Made by a program: the position numbers and the translations under genes. Shown here in pieces: positions 1 through 8,602 of a stretch of 41,310 bases of DNA. Where the stretch lies: positions 1 through 41,310 of the forward strand of contig NZ_JAIKLE010000046.1 of assembly GCF_022267315.1 (NCBI RefSeq), read 5' to 3'. How positions within the stretch are numbered: the first letter of the stretch is position 1; every line of letters starts with the position of its first letter. Source of the stretch: Maribellus maritimus (GTDB lineage: Bacteria; Bacteroidota; Bacteroidia; Bacteroidales; Prolixibacteraceae). The notes beneath the pieces are model-generated. The model was not told the DNA's origin and made no database searches. It worked only from the letters and a program-made list of their open reading frames with translations.

Positions 1-38
1 TTTTTTCATTACTGCATAAAGTTTAAAATTAAACAAAA

Positions 39-66
39 AATACCGGGGGTTGCAACCCCCGGTATT
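39..66 (-). terminator. Perfect 28-base palindrome, probable minus-strand terminator
   Basis: Positions 39-66 are a perfect inverted repeat of 14+14 bases with a GGGGG/CCCCC core. On the minus strand it is followed by TTTTTTGTTT, the layout of an intrinsic terminator; on the plus strand only a poor T-run follows. The fabI transcript already has a terminator at 379-405, so this could be a second one or end an unseen small transcript. It lies 30 bases upstream of a possible minus-strand start at position 9. Confidence 0.5.
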
Positions 67-378
67 CCTATTTACACAGTTTATGAGATAGTGCTGTATT
101 TTCATTGAAATGTACGTTCGGCAGAATCTGAAGAGCTATCTGGCTACGTAAAATGGGATAATGATTTTTAGCTGGATTTCAATGAGGGTTGTTAAATGTA
201 GACGTGAAATTTAAAATGATTGTTAAATATCACAATATGAATGAAATAGCTGAAATTGTGATTGAGCATGAATAAAACAGTTTTGCATTTGGCTTTTATT
301 TTTTTAAAACAAATTGAAATCAGAATAAAGTCTGACTCTGAACCCTTAAAATTCAATAAAATAAAGATTTCAGTATAA

Positions 379-405
379 AAAGGCTGCCCTCTTGAGACAG
401 CCTCT
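379..405 (-). terminator. fabI intrinsic terminator
   Basis: AGGCTG (381-386) pairs with CAGCCT (398-403), with extra CTC/GAG pairing in the loop. Read on the minus strand the hairpin is followed by a T-run (TTTTTATAC). It lies about 30 bases past the fabI stop codon. Confidence 0.75.
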
Positions 406-435
406 TTGAAATATCAAAACCAAGTAATTAGTCAA

Positions 436-1302
436 TTAGTCAAACATGTGGTCGTCGGGATCAGGGCCGCAATTACAGTCCTGATGTAATCCTTTTTCAT
501 ATTGCTGCAATGCGCGTAAACTCATCCCCATATTTGAGAATCCGCCGTCATTAAATAAATTCTGCATTGTAACTTTTTTGGTAAGATCTGAAAATAGAGT
601 AATACAGTAATCAGCACATTCATCGGCGGTTGCATTTCCCAGTGGAGACATACGTTCGGCAAAGTCAAGCAAGCGGTCAAAACCTTTTACTCCGCTACCG
701 GCCGTTGTAACAGTTGGAGATTGCGAAACAGTGTTGATTCTGACATTACGTTCACGGCCATAGATGTAGCCAAAACTACGCGCTATCGACTCCAGCAGCG
801 CTTTTGCATCTGCCATATCGTTGTATCCGTAAAATGTTCGTTGTGCAGCAACATACGACAGTGCAACAACCGAACCCCATTCATTTATCGCATCAAGTTT
901 ACGGGCTGTTTGCAATACTTTGTGAAATGATACCGCTGAAACATCCAATGTTTTATCAAGGTAATTATAATCCAAATCACTGTAGTGTCTTTCTTTTCTT
1001 ACATTGGGAGACATTCCGATGGAATGGAGAACAAAGTCGATTTTTCCTCCCAATACTTCCATCGATTGAGTAAAAAGGTTATTCAGGTCTTCAACATTGG
1101 TTGCATCAGCACCAATAACTTCTGTGTTCAGTTTTTCAGCAAGTTTTTTTGTTTCTCCCATTCTCAGGGCAACCGGTGTGTTTGTCAACGTCACTGTCGC
1201 ACCTTCTTCAAAAGCACGCTCTGCAACTTTCCAGGCAATAGAATCGGGATTTAAAGCACCAAAAATTATCCCTCTTTTTCCTTTAAGTAAATTAAAACTC
1301 AT
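436..1302 (-). CDS. fabI: Enoyl-[acyl-carrier-protein] reductase (NADH), FabI
   Basis: FabI carries out the last step of each cycle of type II fatty acid elongation, reducing trans-2-enoyl-ACP to acyl-ACP with NADH in the cytoplasm. The 288-residue protein has the divergent short-chain dehydrogenase pattern of FabI: an N-terminal nucleotide-binding segment beginning GKRGIIFG (residues 8-15), HSIG near 93-96, and the catalytic Tyr-x6-Lys pair Y160/K167 in YGYNDMADAK, with a second conserved Tyr at 150. Length is slightly above the usual 260 or so because of a C-terminal tail containing a Cys-Asn-Cys and an acidic end. It is monocistronic: a -7 box lies about 30 bases upstream and a terminator directly downstream. 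Family assignment is firm. It is the FabI type rather than FabV (much longer) or FabK (flavin barrel). Confidence 0.95.
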   Translation of the reverse strand: MSFNLLKGKRGIIFGALNPDSIAWKVAERAFEEGATVTLTNTPVALRMGETKKLAEKLNTEVIGADATNVEDLNNLFTQSMEVLGGKIDFVLHSIGMSPNVRKERHYSDLDYNYLDKTLDVSAVSFHKVLQTARKLDAINEWGSVVALSYVAAQRTFYGYNDMADAKALLESIARSFGYIYGRERNVRINTVSQSPTVTTAGSGVKGFDRLLDFAERMSPLGNATADECADYCITLFSDLTKKVTMQNLFNDGGFSNMGMSLRALQQYEKGLHQDCNCGPDPDDHMFD

Positions 1303-1330
1303 AATATGTTTTTATGAAATATTTGATGTG

Positions 1331-1338
1331 CAAAGTTA
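1331..1338 (-). promoter_or_regulatory. Probable fabI promoter -7 box
   Basis: Read on the minus strand this is TAACTTTG, matching the Bacteroidota -7 consensus TAnnTTTG, 29 bases from the fabI start codon. No exact TTTG box was found at the -33 position, so the call rests on one element and its placement. Confidence 0.5.
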
Positions 1339-1636
1339 ATTGAGTTTAAATAAAACTAAAATCATCGTATAGATTTCAATTGAAAACTTCGCAATTTTAA
1401 CCTTTGAAATCGAATATTGTTCATAAAAGGTTTAAAAGTTAAAAACATAAATTCATTACAGGAATCTAATTTTTAGAACAAAATCCCGAACTTAATATTC
1501 ATAAAACAAGGTGAAAAGAAATGCTTTATCCCTGATAACGTTTTATTAAGAAACTTTTAATCGTTTTCAAAAAGAACCTGATAAGAGCTTACTTACAATA
1601 AATTAGTTTGTACATTCATCGTATAAAATAAAAATT
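1339..1636. other. Divergent intergenic region
   Basis: The fabI and M28 peptidase genes diverge from this AT-rich stretch. Apart from the fabI -7 box at its left end, no clear hairpin, repeat or open frame is visible. A weak TTAGTTTG at 1603-1610 has the wrong spacing for the consensus -7 box of the peptidase gene. Confidence 0.4.
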
Positions 1637-3007
1637 ATGAACCGGATATTTACGTTGCTTTTTGCTTTTGGTTTGTTATTTCAGGGAAATGCGCAGACAA
1701 GTGAAGATAAAGTTATTCAATCAATTTTTGATGAAGCACTTACGGATTACACTTCGTACCGAAATTTGGAGTATTTATGTAAAAACTATCCCGGGCGAAT
1801 CACAGGGTCGGAAGAAGTGGCCGGAGCAGTAGAATATACCTTTAAACTGATGAAAGCCATGCAACTCGATACGGTTTTTAAACAAGAGGTACAAGTGCCG
1901 CACTGGATAAGAGGCGATGCGGAAAAAGCTTTTATTCTCTCAAAAAGAAACGGAAAAAAAGAGCTTCCTGTAATTTCTTTGGGAATGTCGGTTGGAACTG
2001 GAAAGAAGGGATTAACCGCTTCGATTGTTGAAGTTCATAGTTTTGAAGAATTGGAAAAACTGGGCGTTGAGAAAGTAAAGGGGAAGATAGTCTTTTTTAA
2101 TCGACCAATGGATCCGACAATGATAAATACTTTTGGGGCTTATGGAGGAGCTGGAAATCAACGCACACAAGGTGCTGCCGAAGCAGCGAAATACGGTGCT
2201 GTTGGGGCGCTTGTTCGTTCATTAACCAATTCGCTTGACGATTTTCCACATACGGGAGTTATGCTATACGATGAAGGCGGTCGGAAAATTCCTGCTGTTG
2301 CCATTAGTACCAACGGAGCAGAGCTGTTAAGTTCGTGGCTGAAAAAGGAACCCGATTTAACGTTTTATTTTGAAAACTATTGTGAAACACTTCCCGAAAC
2401 AATTTCATATAATGTGATTGGGGAGATCAGTGGTTCTGAATATCCGGACGAGATAATAACTGTCGGAGGCCATATCGATGCCTGGGAACCCGGAGAGGGA
2501 GCTCACGATGATGGAGCAGGTTGTATGCAAAGTATCGAAATGTTGCGGATAATGAAGGAATTAAACATTCGCCCCAAAAGAACAATCCGGGCTGTAATGT
2601 TTATGGATGAGGAAATCGCACAACGTGGAGGACAAGAATATGCCCGGCAGGCAGAACTTAAAAATGAAAATCACTATTTCGCGCTGGAAGCTGATCGCGG
2701 AGCATTTCAGCCACTTGGTTTTGGTGTTTCTGCGCCGACCGAACGGCTTGAAAAAATACTGGATTTAAAAGAATATTTTGCACCTTACGGAATTACCCGC
2801 TTTACACAGGGCGGAGGGGGAGTGGATATTAGTCCGCTCGGGCAGTTCGGAACGCCACTCTCTTCTTATATTCCCGAAATGCAACGGTACTTCGATATGC
2901 ACCATTGTGGAAATGATACCTTTGAACAGGTTAATTTCAGGGAGTTCCAGATGGGAAGTGCAGCAATCGCTTCTTTTATCTATTTAATAGACAAATTTGA
3001 TTTATAA
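1637..3007 (+). CDS. Secreted M28-family zinc metallopeptidase
   Basis: Predicted exported di-zinc aminopeptidase/carboxypeptidase of family M28, similar in layout to carboxypeptidase Q (PGCP). Residues 1-19 form a signal peptide ending NAQ. A PA-like insert occupies roughly 110-250 (VKGKIVFFNRP, AAEAAKYGAVGALVRS), followed by the catalytic domain. The metal-ligand signature is visible: GGHIDAW (H279, D281), HDDGAG (H290, D291), MDEE (E325/E326), EADRG (D353), and a late MHHCGNDTFEQ supplying the last histidine. At 456 residues it has the usual length for periplasmic or outer-membrane M28 enzymes in Bacteroidota. It stands alone, convergent with the small secreted gene at 3059. The likely role is trimming of peptides in the periplasm; the exact substrate cannot be read from sequence. 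Confidence 0.88.
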   Translation: MNRIFTLLFAFGLLFQGNAQTSEDKVIQSIFDEALTDYTSYRNLEYLCKNYPGRITGSEEVAGAVEYTFKLMKAMQLDTVFKQEVQVPHWIRGDAEKAFILSKRNGKKELPVISLGMSVGTGKKGLTASIVEVHSFEELEKLGVEKVKGKIVFFNRPMDPTMINTFGAYGGAGNQRTQGAAEAAKYGAVGALVRSLTNSLDDFPHTGVMLYDEGGRKIPAVAISTNGAELLSSWLKKEPDLTFYFENYCETLPETISYNVIGEISGSEYPDEIITVGGHIDAWEPGEGAHDDGAGCMQSIEMLRIMKELNIRPKRTIRAVMFMDEEIAQRGGQEYARQAELKNENHYFALEADRGAFQPLGFGVSAPTERLEKILDLKEYFAPYGITRFTQGGGGVDISPLGQFGTPLSSYIPEMQRYFDMHHCGNDTFEQVNFREFQMGSAAIASFIYLIDKFDL

Positions 3008-3012
3008 ACAAA

Positions 3013-3040
3013 AAAGCCGCCGTTGGAATCGGCAGCTTCT
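3013..3040 (-). terminator. Terminator between convergent genes
   Basis: GCCGCCG (3016-3022) pairs with CGGCAGC (3030-3036) with one mismatch, extended by AA/TT. On the minus strand a TTTTTTGTTT tract follows, so it mainly ends the transcript of the gene at 3059-3430; it may also slow the plus-strand transcript. Confidence 0.65.
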
Positions 3041-3058
3041 CTTAAAAATTCAAATCTG

Positions 3059-3430
3059 CTATTTTGTTTTGTCGGCAGTGAACGGCATTTTTCCCCCTGA
3101 CGAGTTGGCATTTCCGCTCATTTTTGTTCCCTTTATTTCGGCCTTAATTTCAACGAGTTCATAATCTACATATAAACTACAGGTAAATGTATTTTCCTCA
3201 AAATTTACCTTTTTTAAATCCATTTTGTAGCCATCGGCAAATTTTATTTCACCGGCAAGATTTCCTTCTTTTTCAGAAATAATTATGGATCCTTTGTCGT
3301 AGCCATAAGGTGCACTCGGACTGCTAAATTTCCACTCGCCAACAATGCTTTTATTGTTTTTTGCACCAATTGTTTGAGCCGTTCCGAACATAAAAATGGC
3401 TACCAGTGTAAGAATAATTAGTTTTTTCAT
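3059..3430 (-). CDS. Small secreted protein, lipocalin-like beta sheet, function unknown
   Basis: This 123-residue protein starts with a clear signal peptide (MKKLIILTLVAIFMFGTAQ, residues 1-19) and lacks a lipobox cysteine, so it is probably periplasmic or secreted. The mature part begins SIVGEWKF and alternates short charged and hydrophobic beta-strand segments (GSIIISEKEGNLAGEIKF, VEIKAEIKGTKMSGNA). That pattern resembles short lipocalin-like or fatty-acid-binding-like barrels seen in Bacteroidota, but no catalytic motif is visible. It lies 95 bases downstream of the LytTR regulator on the same strand. A perfect palindrome TTGAACATGTTCAA sits 17 bases before its start. Function is unknown. 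Confidence 0.7.
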   Translation of the reverse strand: MKKLIILTLVAIFMFGTAQTIGAKNNKSIVGEWKFSSPSAPYGYDKGSIIISEKEGNLAGEIKFADGYKMDLKKVNFEENTFTCSLYVDYELVEIKAEIKGTKMSGNANSSGGKMPFTADKTK

Positions 3431-3446
3431 TATTTGAAATTTTTAA

Positions 3447-3460
3447 TTGAACATGTTCAA
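3447..3460. promoter_or_regulatory. 14-bp perfect palindrome, candidate operator
   Basis: TTGAACATGTTCAA is self-complementary and lies 17 bases upstream of the small secreted protein, between it and the LytTR gene. It is placed where a repressor or activator could control the downstream gene. No binding protein can be assigned; LytTR proteins usually bind direct repeats, so the neighbouring regulator is not an obvious match. Confidence 0.35.
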
Positions 3461-3525
3461 ATTTGAGTTGAAAAAAAGAGAGTACAAAAAAAATGGGCTA
3501 GTTCGGCGTATTTGGGGTTAAAGAT

Positions 3526-4362
3526 CTATTTTCCCGGGAGATATTCAGAAAAATGTGGGATAAATTTTCCGGATACGGGGATGATTTTTTCGATATGTGA
3601 GAGTTTTACAGATAGTTTTTTCCCTTCGTTTTGAATCATTTCAATTTTTTCCCGGTTTATCATAAACGATCGGTGGCATCTGACTATCGTTGAATTTTCA
3701 AACATATTTTCAAGGTTTTTTAAGGTATTTCTTAAAAGCTTCCGTTGGACTTTGTTTTCAGCAGAATAATAAACTGAAACATAATTGTCGGTTGATTCTA
3801 TATATAATACATCCGACTGCCTGACAGAAAATTTTACCTTGTTCCGCTCGTCTTTAAAACCAAGTAATTGCGAATTTGAAGGACGGGATATTTTTTGTTG
3901 AAGCGTTTTTATTTCGGTGCGGTGTTTTTGGTAATAGATGATCAGAATTGCAAATGAGTACGGAAGACAAATACCAAGTAAAGTATACTTTAGCGAAAAA
4001 ATAAAGTCGTTGATAAAATTTCCCAGAGGATTGCCGTATAAAAAGATATAAACAAGGCTTATTATTACAATTTCAATCACAAACCACAGTATAAAACTTT
4101 TGATTTGAAACGTTTTTTGCCGGAAAATCTTACGAAGAGGAAATTGCGTGAAAAGATAAACAAGAGCCACCACAACACCATAACTCGAAAGACGCAGGAA
4201 GCTGATAATCCGGGAGTCGGAATACCATCTGTTTATGTTAAAAGGCTCAAAAATATTCAGAAACAGAATGCTAAATATGAGGATGGTTACAATAAGAAAA
4301 TACCTGTCATATTTTTTATCGAGAAGCGTAAATTCTTTATTTAACAGCGTTTGCAGTTTCAC
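3526..4362 (-). CDS. Membrane-anchored LytTR-family DNA-binding regulator
   Basis: The N-terminal half of this 278-residue protein carries about four hydrophobic segments (near residues 22-38, 52-68, 85-108 and 120-143), followed by a short helical linker and a C-terminal LytTR domain (about 175-278). LytTR hallmarks are VLYIESTDNYVSVYY, the RNTLKNLE helix, and VRCHRSFMINREKI with the conserved His-Arg-Ser-Phe. The family binds DNA as an all-beta fold and usually acts as a response-regulator output; here the receiver is replaced by a membrane sensor, a layout common in Bacteroidota. The possible target is the next gene downstream. A possible -7 box (minus-strand TACTTTTG, 4382-4389) lies 20 bases upstream. 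The signal it senses cannot be read. Confidence 0.85.
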   Translation of the reverse strand: MKLQTLLNKEFTLLDKKYDRYFLIVTILIFSILFLNIFEPFNINRWYSDSRIISFLRLSSYGVVVALVYLFTQFPLRKIFRQKTFQIKSFILWFVIEIVIISLVYIFLYGNPLGNFINDFIFSLKYTLLGICLPYSFAILIIYYQKHRTEIKTLQQKISRPSNSQLLGFKDERNKVKFSVRQSDVLYIESTDNYVSVYYSAENKVQRKLLRNTLKNLENMFENSTIVRCHRSFMINREKIEMIQNEGKKLSVKLSHIEKIIPVSGKFIPHFSEYLPGK

Positions 4363-4566
4363 GTTTTACAGTCAATTTTTTCAAAAGTAATGTATAAATT
4401 ATTTTTCGCCATAAATATCAATGATATAAATTAAGCAGTAAGATGCAGAACTCAAATTATTTTACCTGGAGGAACTTATTCAAACACCGCCAAATTTTAA
4501 AATTGGGATTTATAGAGCAAGCTAATTATCCATATATTAATTCTATCTAAACTCATTCTAAATAAA

Positions 4567-4597
4567 TTTGGTGTTTCAAAAATTCGATTTATATTTG
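4567..4597 (+). promoter_or_regulatory. Promoter of the methionine operon
   Basis: TTTG at 4567-4570 is followed after 19 bases by TATATTTG at 4590-4597. This matches the Bacteroidota primary sigma-factor promoter (-33 TTTG, -7 TAnnTTTG) in sequence and spacing. Transcription should start near 4603-4605, about 16 bases before the leader-peptide start codon. Confidence 0.75.
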
Positions 4598-4619
4598 CCT
4601 CAAACAAATCGACAGGAAA

Positions 4620-4715
4620 ATGAATATAATGTTTGAAAATAACAATTTCGTTAAAACTTTGAAGAGAGGTTTTTGCGGATTCATTATGTCGTCGTTTTCT
4701 ATGTGTATGCGCTAG
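4620..4715 (+). CDS. Methionine-rich leader peptide of the met operon
   Basis: A 31-codon frame starts with ATG about 16 bases after the predicted transcription start and ends with TAG at 4713-4715. Its C-terminal end reads FIMSSFSMCMR, with Met at residues 23, 28 and 30 and Cys at 19 and 29; Met also occurs at 1 and 4. Four other-than-start Met codons in 31, three of them in the last nine codons, is far above normal usage and resembles leader peptides that sense the charging of the amino acid made by the downstream operon. The stop codon overlaps the base of a hairpin (4710-4769). No strong Shine-Dalgarno is visible, which is usual in this phylum. The peptide itself probably has no function beyond ribosome stalling. 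It could be chance, but promoter, codon content, hairpin and downstream met genes all agree. Confidence 0.65.
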   Translation: MNIMFENNNFVKTLKRGFCGFIMSSFSMCMR

Positions 4716-4773
4716 CCTTCATTCGGTGGCAGAACAGAACATTGACTGAAGGCATATTTATTCTGAGCGTTTT
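4710..4773 (+). promoter_or_regulatory. Candidate attenuator hairpin of the met operon
   Basis: Two nested stems follow the Met codons. The inner one pairs GCCTTCA (4715-4721) with TGAAGGC (4747-4753), seven perfect pairs. The outer one pairs CGCT (4710-4713) with AGCG (4766-4769), with AG/CT pairing inside around a bulged G, and is directly followed by TTTT (4770-4773). The outer stem begins one base after the last Met codon, so a stalled ribosome would cover it. This fits transcription attenuation; the short T-run leaves translational control of the aspartokinase gene as an alternative. Confidence 0.55.
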
Positions 4774-4805
4774 AAATCAATTATTAATTTTTTAAAATTT
4801 TTATC

Positions 4806-6125
4806 ATGTCGAATCGCGTTATTCGGTTGGGTGGTAGTAATATAGGTGATATACAATCTGTAAATAACTTGTCCGCTTATCTTGGTCGTTCAGGAGGAGT
4901 AAAACTGGTTGTTGTTTCTGCAATTCCGGAGTTACTGCAATTTGTAAGAGGGAACATTGAAAATGTTTTTAGCCGGGAGTTGGATACGACCGGCATAATA
5001 ACTTATTTAAACGAGGTATATTCTTCGCGTCTGAATTCAGAACCGTCTGCCGGATATAAAAACCTTTCGGAGCAATTGCTCAGTCTACTGAAAGGGATTG
5101 CTTTGATTGGCGATTACTCAAGGGCGTTAAAAGATCAGGTAATTAGTTATGCCGAAAAATTGTCGGTGGAGATTCTCCAAAACCAATGGAAAGAAGTTAA
5201 AGTCGTTTATCCCGAAGAAATAGCGTTGTTAACTTCACCTGATTTTGGAAATGCAACTTTTATTTCTGTAGATAAACCATTCTTTTTTAATTTACAGGAT
5301 GGAGTATATGTAATTCCCGGTTCTTACGGAATAACTGAAAATGGCAAAACTGCAAGAACGGGCAAAACTGCCGCAGATTACACAGCCGCATTTTTAACCG
5401 CTTATTTAGGTGTTGAAAAACTGGAGCTTTGGAGTTTGGACAATGATTTTCAGAAAGCTGATCCGAATATAGTACCGAACCCGCCTAAAATTGCCCGGTT
5501 AACCTATTCTGAAGCCAGTGAACTGGCTTATTTTCAACATTATTCTTTTCATCCGCGTACTGTTGAACCGCTGGAAGATTTGCGTATTCCCATTTATGTC
5601 TTGAATTCTTCTTCCGACGAAGCTTGGGTGGAAACAAAAATTAATACAGAAACCTTTGTTGATGATAAAATAGTAAAGAGTGTAGCTTGTACCGATGATA
5701 TTTCTCTGCTAAAACTCGACGGTCCCGGTGTGGGATTAAAACCCGGGATTCTGGCAAAAGTTACCACCTGCCTGAATGAAGCAGGTATTAATATCAAATC
5801 GGTAATTACCTCTCAAATTTCAATCAATTTAATACTGGAAAGAAAAACCGGGGAAAAAGCCCTTTCGCTGATTGAACATCTTGGTTTTAATTCTGTTCAG
5901 GAAACTACCCTGGTAAAAGATGTTTCATTGATTGGGATAATAGGGCACGGCATGCAGCAGAATTACGGAGTTTCAGCCCGGATTTTTAATGCGGTGGCTC
6001 AACATAAAATAAATGTGGTTTTAAGCGGCTCGGGTGCTTCCGATTTGGTAAGCTACCTTGTAGTAAAAAGCTCAGACAAAGAAAAAAGTGTGCGTGAGAT
6101 TTATAACGCATTTTTTACAAATTAA
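4806..6125 (+). CDS. Atypical aspartokinase-family protein with two ACT domains
   Basis: The 439-residue protein has the fold order of aspartokinase (aspartate + ATP to aspartyl phosphate): amino-acid-kinase domain (about 1-285) and two ACT domains (about 298-365 and 372-439). It retains YAEKLS (E117), ADYTAA (D191), ADPNIVPNPPKIARLTYSEASELAYF and FHPRTVEPL. However, the N-terminal KFGGT signature is RLGGS, with Arg7 where the catalytic Lys is expected, and the usual TTLGRGGSD segment is ARTGKTAAD (183-191). Activity is therefore doubtful; it may be a slow enzyme or an ACT-based sensor. It is the first gene after the Met leader, 29 bases before metY, so its role is in methionine synthesis. 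The ACT regions look intact (GPGVGLKPGILAKV, AGINI, GVSARIF). Family confidence is high, catalytic function low; no gene symbol is given for that reason. Confidence 0.82.
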   Translation: MSNRVIRLGGSNIGDIQSVNNLSAYLGRSGGVKLVVVSAIPELLQFVRGNIENVFSRELDTTGIITYLNEVYSSRLNSEPSAGYKNLSEQLLSLLKGIALIGDYSRALKDQVISYAEKLSVEILQNQWKEVKVVYPEEIALLTSPDFGNATFISVDKPFFFNLQDGVYVIPGSYGITENGKTARTGKTAADYTAAFLTAYLGVEKLELWSLDNDFQKADPNIVPNPPKIARLTYSEASELAYFQHYSFHPRTVEPLEDLRIPIYVLNSSSDEAWVETKINTETFVDDKIVKSVACTDDISLLKLDGPGVGLKPGILAKVTTCLNEAGINIKSVITSQISINLILERKTGEKALSLIEHLGFNSVQETTLVKDVSLIGIIGHGMQQNYGVSARIFNAVAQHKINVVLSGSGASDLVSYLVVKSSDKEKSVREIYNAFFTN

Positions 6126-6151
6126 GTTTCTTCAACTCAAAAAAACGATAA

Positions 6152-7458
<1,307 letters not shown>

Positions 7459-7459
<1 letters not shown>

Positions 7460-7592
7460 AGAGCCCCTCCAACCTCTCCGAATGGGAGGAATTATAACAG
7501 ACCGAGTTATTTGTTGGATATATTTAGATCTTAATAATTTTAATCACTTTCTTTAATTTCTCCCCCTTTGGGGGAGATTTAGAGGGAGCAAA
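7459..7592. repeat. Paired inverted palindromic intergenic repeats
   Basis: Two GC-rich units bracket about 66 AT-rich bases between metY and metA. The left unit (7459-7491) reads GCCCCTCCAACCTCTCCGAA then TGGGAGGAA. The right unit (7558-7590) is CTCCCCCTTTGGGGGAGATT then TAGAGGGAGC and resembles the left unit in reverse complement (CCCCTC..A..TCTCC..GGGAG). Each unit is itself a hairpin (CTCC/GGAG; CTCCCCC/GGGGGAG). Elements with a CCCCTCTAAATCTCCCCCAA core are commonly scattered between genes in Bacteroidota, from general knowledge. In the transcript each could fold and modulate metA expression or mRNA stability. Confidence 0.55.
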
Positions 7593-7603
7593 TTTTAAAT
7601 AAA

Positions 7604-8521
7604 ATGCCATTAAACATTCCGGATAGATTACCGGCCGTAAAAATTTTAGAAGAGGAAAATATTTTTGTGATGGATGAATCGCGTGCGTCGCACCAGGATA
7701 TTCGTCCGCTGCGAATAATTATTCTTAATTTGATGCCTTTAAAAATTACAACCGAAACCGATTTGTTAAGACTATTGTCAAATTCTCCTCTGCAAATTGA
7801 AATCGATTTTTTGAAGATAAAAGGACATCAACCTAAAAATACGCCTTCCTCTCACATGGAAGCGTTTTACAAAAATTTTGATGCGTTAAATGGCAACAAA
7901 TATGATGGAATGATCATTACCGGTGCTCCCGTAGAACAGCTTCCGTTTGAAGAAGTTACCTATTGGGACGAAATGAAACAGATTCTGGATTGGGCGGAAC
8001 ACAATGTAACGTCTACTTTGTTTATATGCTGGGCGGCTCAGGCGGGCTTGTACCACTACTACGGAGTTCCCAAATATCCTCTTGATAAAAAAATGTTTGG
8101 TGTGTTTAAACATCGGCATGTTGACGATAAATTGCCCATTTTTAGAGGATTTGATGATGTTTTTTCGATTCCGCATTCCCGTTATACAGAAATTCGCGCG
8201 GAGGACATAAAAAAAGTGGATGAATTGCAGGTTGTCGCCTACTCAGAGGAAGCAGGTGTAACCATTGTGAAAGCAAAAAATGGCCGGCAGCTTTTTATCA
8301 CAGGACACGCAGAATATTCGCGCCACACTCTGGATGGAGAATATCACAGGGATAAAGCCAAAAATCTTCCGATTGAAATTCCGAAAAATTATTACCCCAA
8401 TAACAATCCCGATGAAAAGCCCATCATGAGTTGGCAATCTACCGCAAACCTGTTTTTTTCCAACTGGCTGAATTATTACGTATACCAGGAAACACCGTAT
8501 AACCTTGAGGAAATTCAATAA
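7604..8521 (+). CDS. metA: Homoserine O-acetyltransferase, MetA family
   Basis: MetA activates homoserine by acylating its hydroxyl, the committed step of methionine synthesis. The 305-residue protein has the family core MPLNIPDRLPA, HQDIRPLRI, NLMPLKI.TE and the catalytic Cys142 in FICWAAQAG, plus HSRYTEI and the GHAEYSRHTL region with the catalytic-triad histidine and glutamate. Residue 111 is Glu in ITGAPVEQLPFEEV. In this family Glu at 111 is known to select acetyl-CoA and Gly succinyl-CoA, so the product should be O-acetylhomoserine, the substrate of the adjacent MetY. The gene is 144 bases after metY, the gap being filled by the inverted repeats. It is probably in the same transcript, although no terminator test is possible here. 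Confidence 0.92.
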   Translation: MPLNIPDRLPAVKILEEENIFVMDESRASHQDIRPLRIIILNLMPLKITTETDLLRLLSNSPLQIEIDFLKIKGHQPKNTPSSHMEAFYKNFDALNGNKYDGMIITGAPVEQLPFEEVTYWDEMKQILDWAEHNVTSTLFICWAAQAGLYHYYGVPKYPLDKKMFGVFKHRHVDDKLPIFRGFDDVFSIPHSRYTEIRAEDIKKVDELQVVAYSEEAGVTIVKAKNGRQLFITGHAEYSRHTLDGEYHRDKAKNLPIEIPKNYYPNNNPDEKPIMSWQSTANLFFSNWLNYYVYQETPYNLEEIQ

Positions 8522-8570
8522 AATTAATACAGTTGTATCCGGCTATTTTTAATAATTCGCTATTTAAGCT

Positions 8571-8578
8571 TAATTTTG
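8571..8578 (+). promoter_or_regulatory. Probable promoter -7 box of the elbB operon
   Basis: TAATTTTG matches TAnnTTTG and lies 24 bases before the elbB start codon. The -33 position has only a T-rich match (TTTTTA around 8546-8551). Confidence 0.4.
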
Positions 8579-8602
8579 GAAAAGAAATAAAAGTAATCGG
8601 AT

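Larger units (their letters stand above)
1..435. other. Gene-free left edge
   Basis: No convincing gene lies between the left edge and the end of fabI. The stretch holds a perfect palindrome at 39-66 and the fabI terminator at 379-405, described separately. At 9..1 the minus strand reads ATG AAA AAA, which could be the first codons of a gene running off the left edge, but three codons are not enough to call it. The middle part (70-370) is AT-rich with stops in all frames. Confidence 0.5.

Noticed and set aside
1..105. A minus-strand frame from 105 through the palindrome to the left edge
   Set aside because: It reads through the perfect hairpin without any recognisable protein features and has no promoter; chance is more likely.
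4600..4800. A SAM riboswitch in the met operon leader
   Set aside because: No recognisable SAM-I or SAM-II core was seen, and the Met-codon leader peptide plus hairpin explains the region better.
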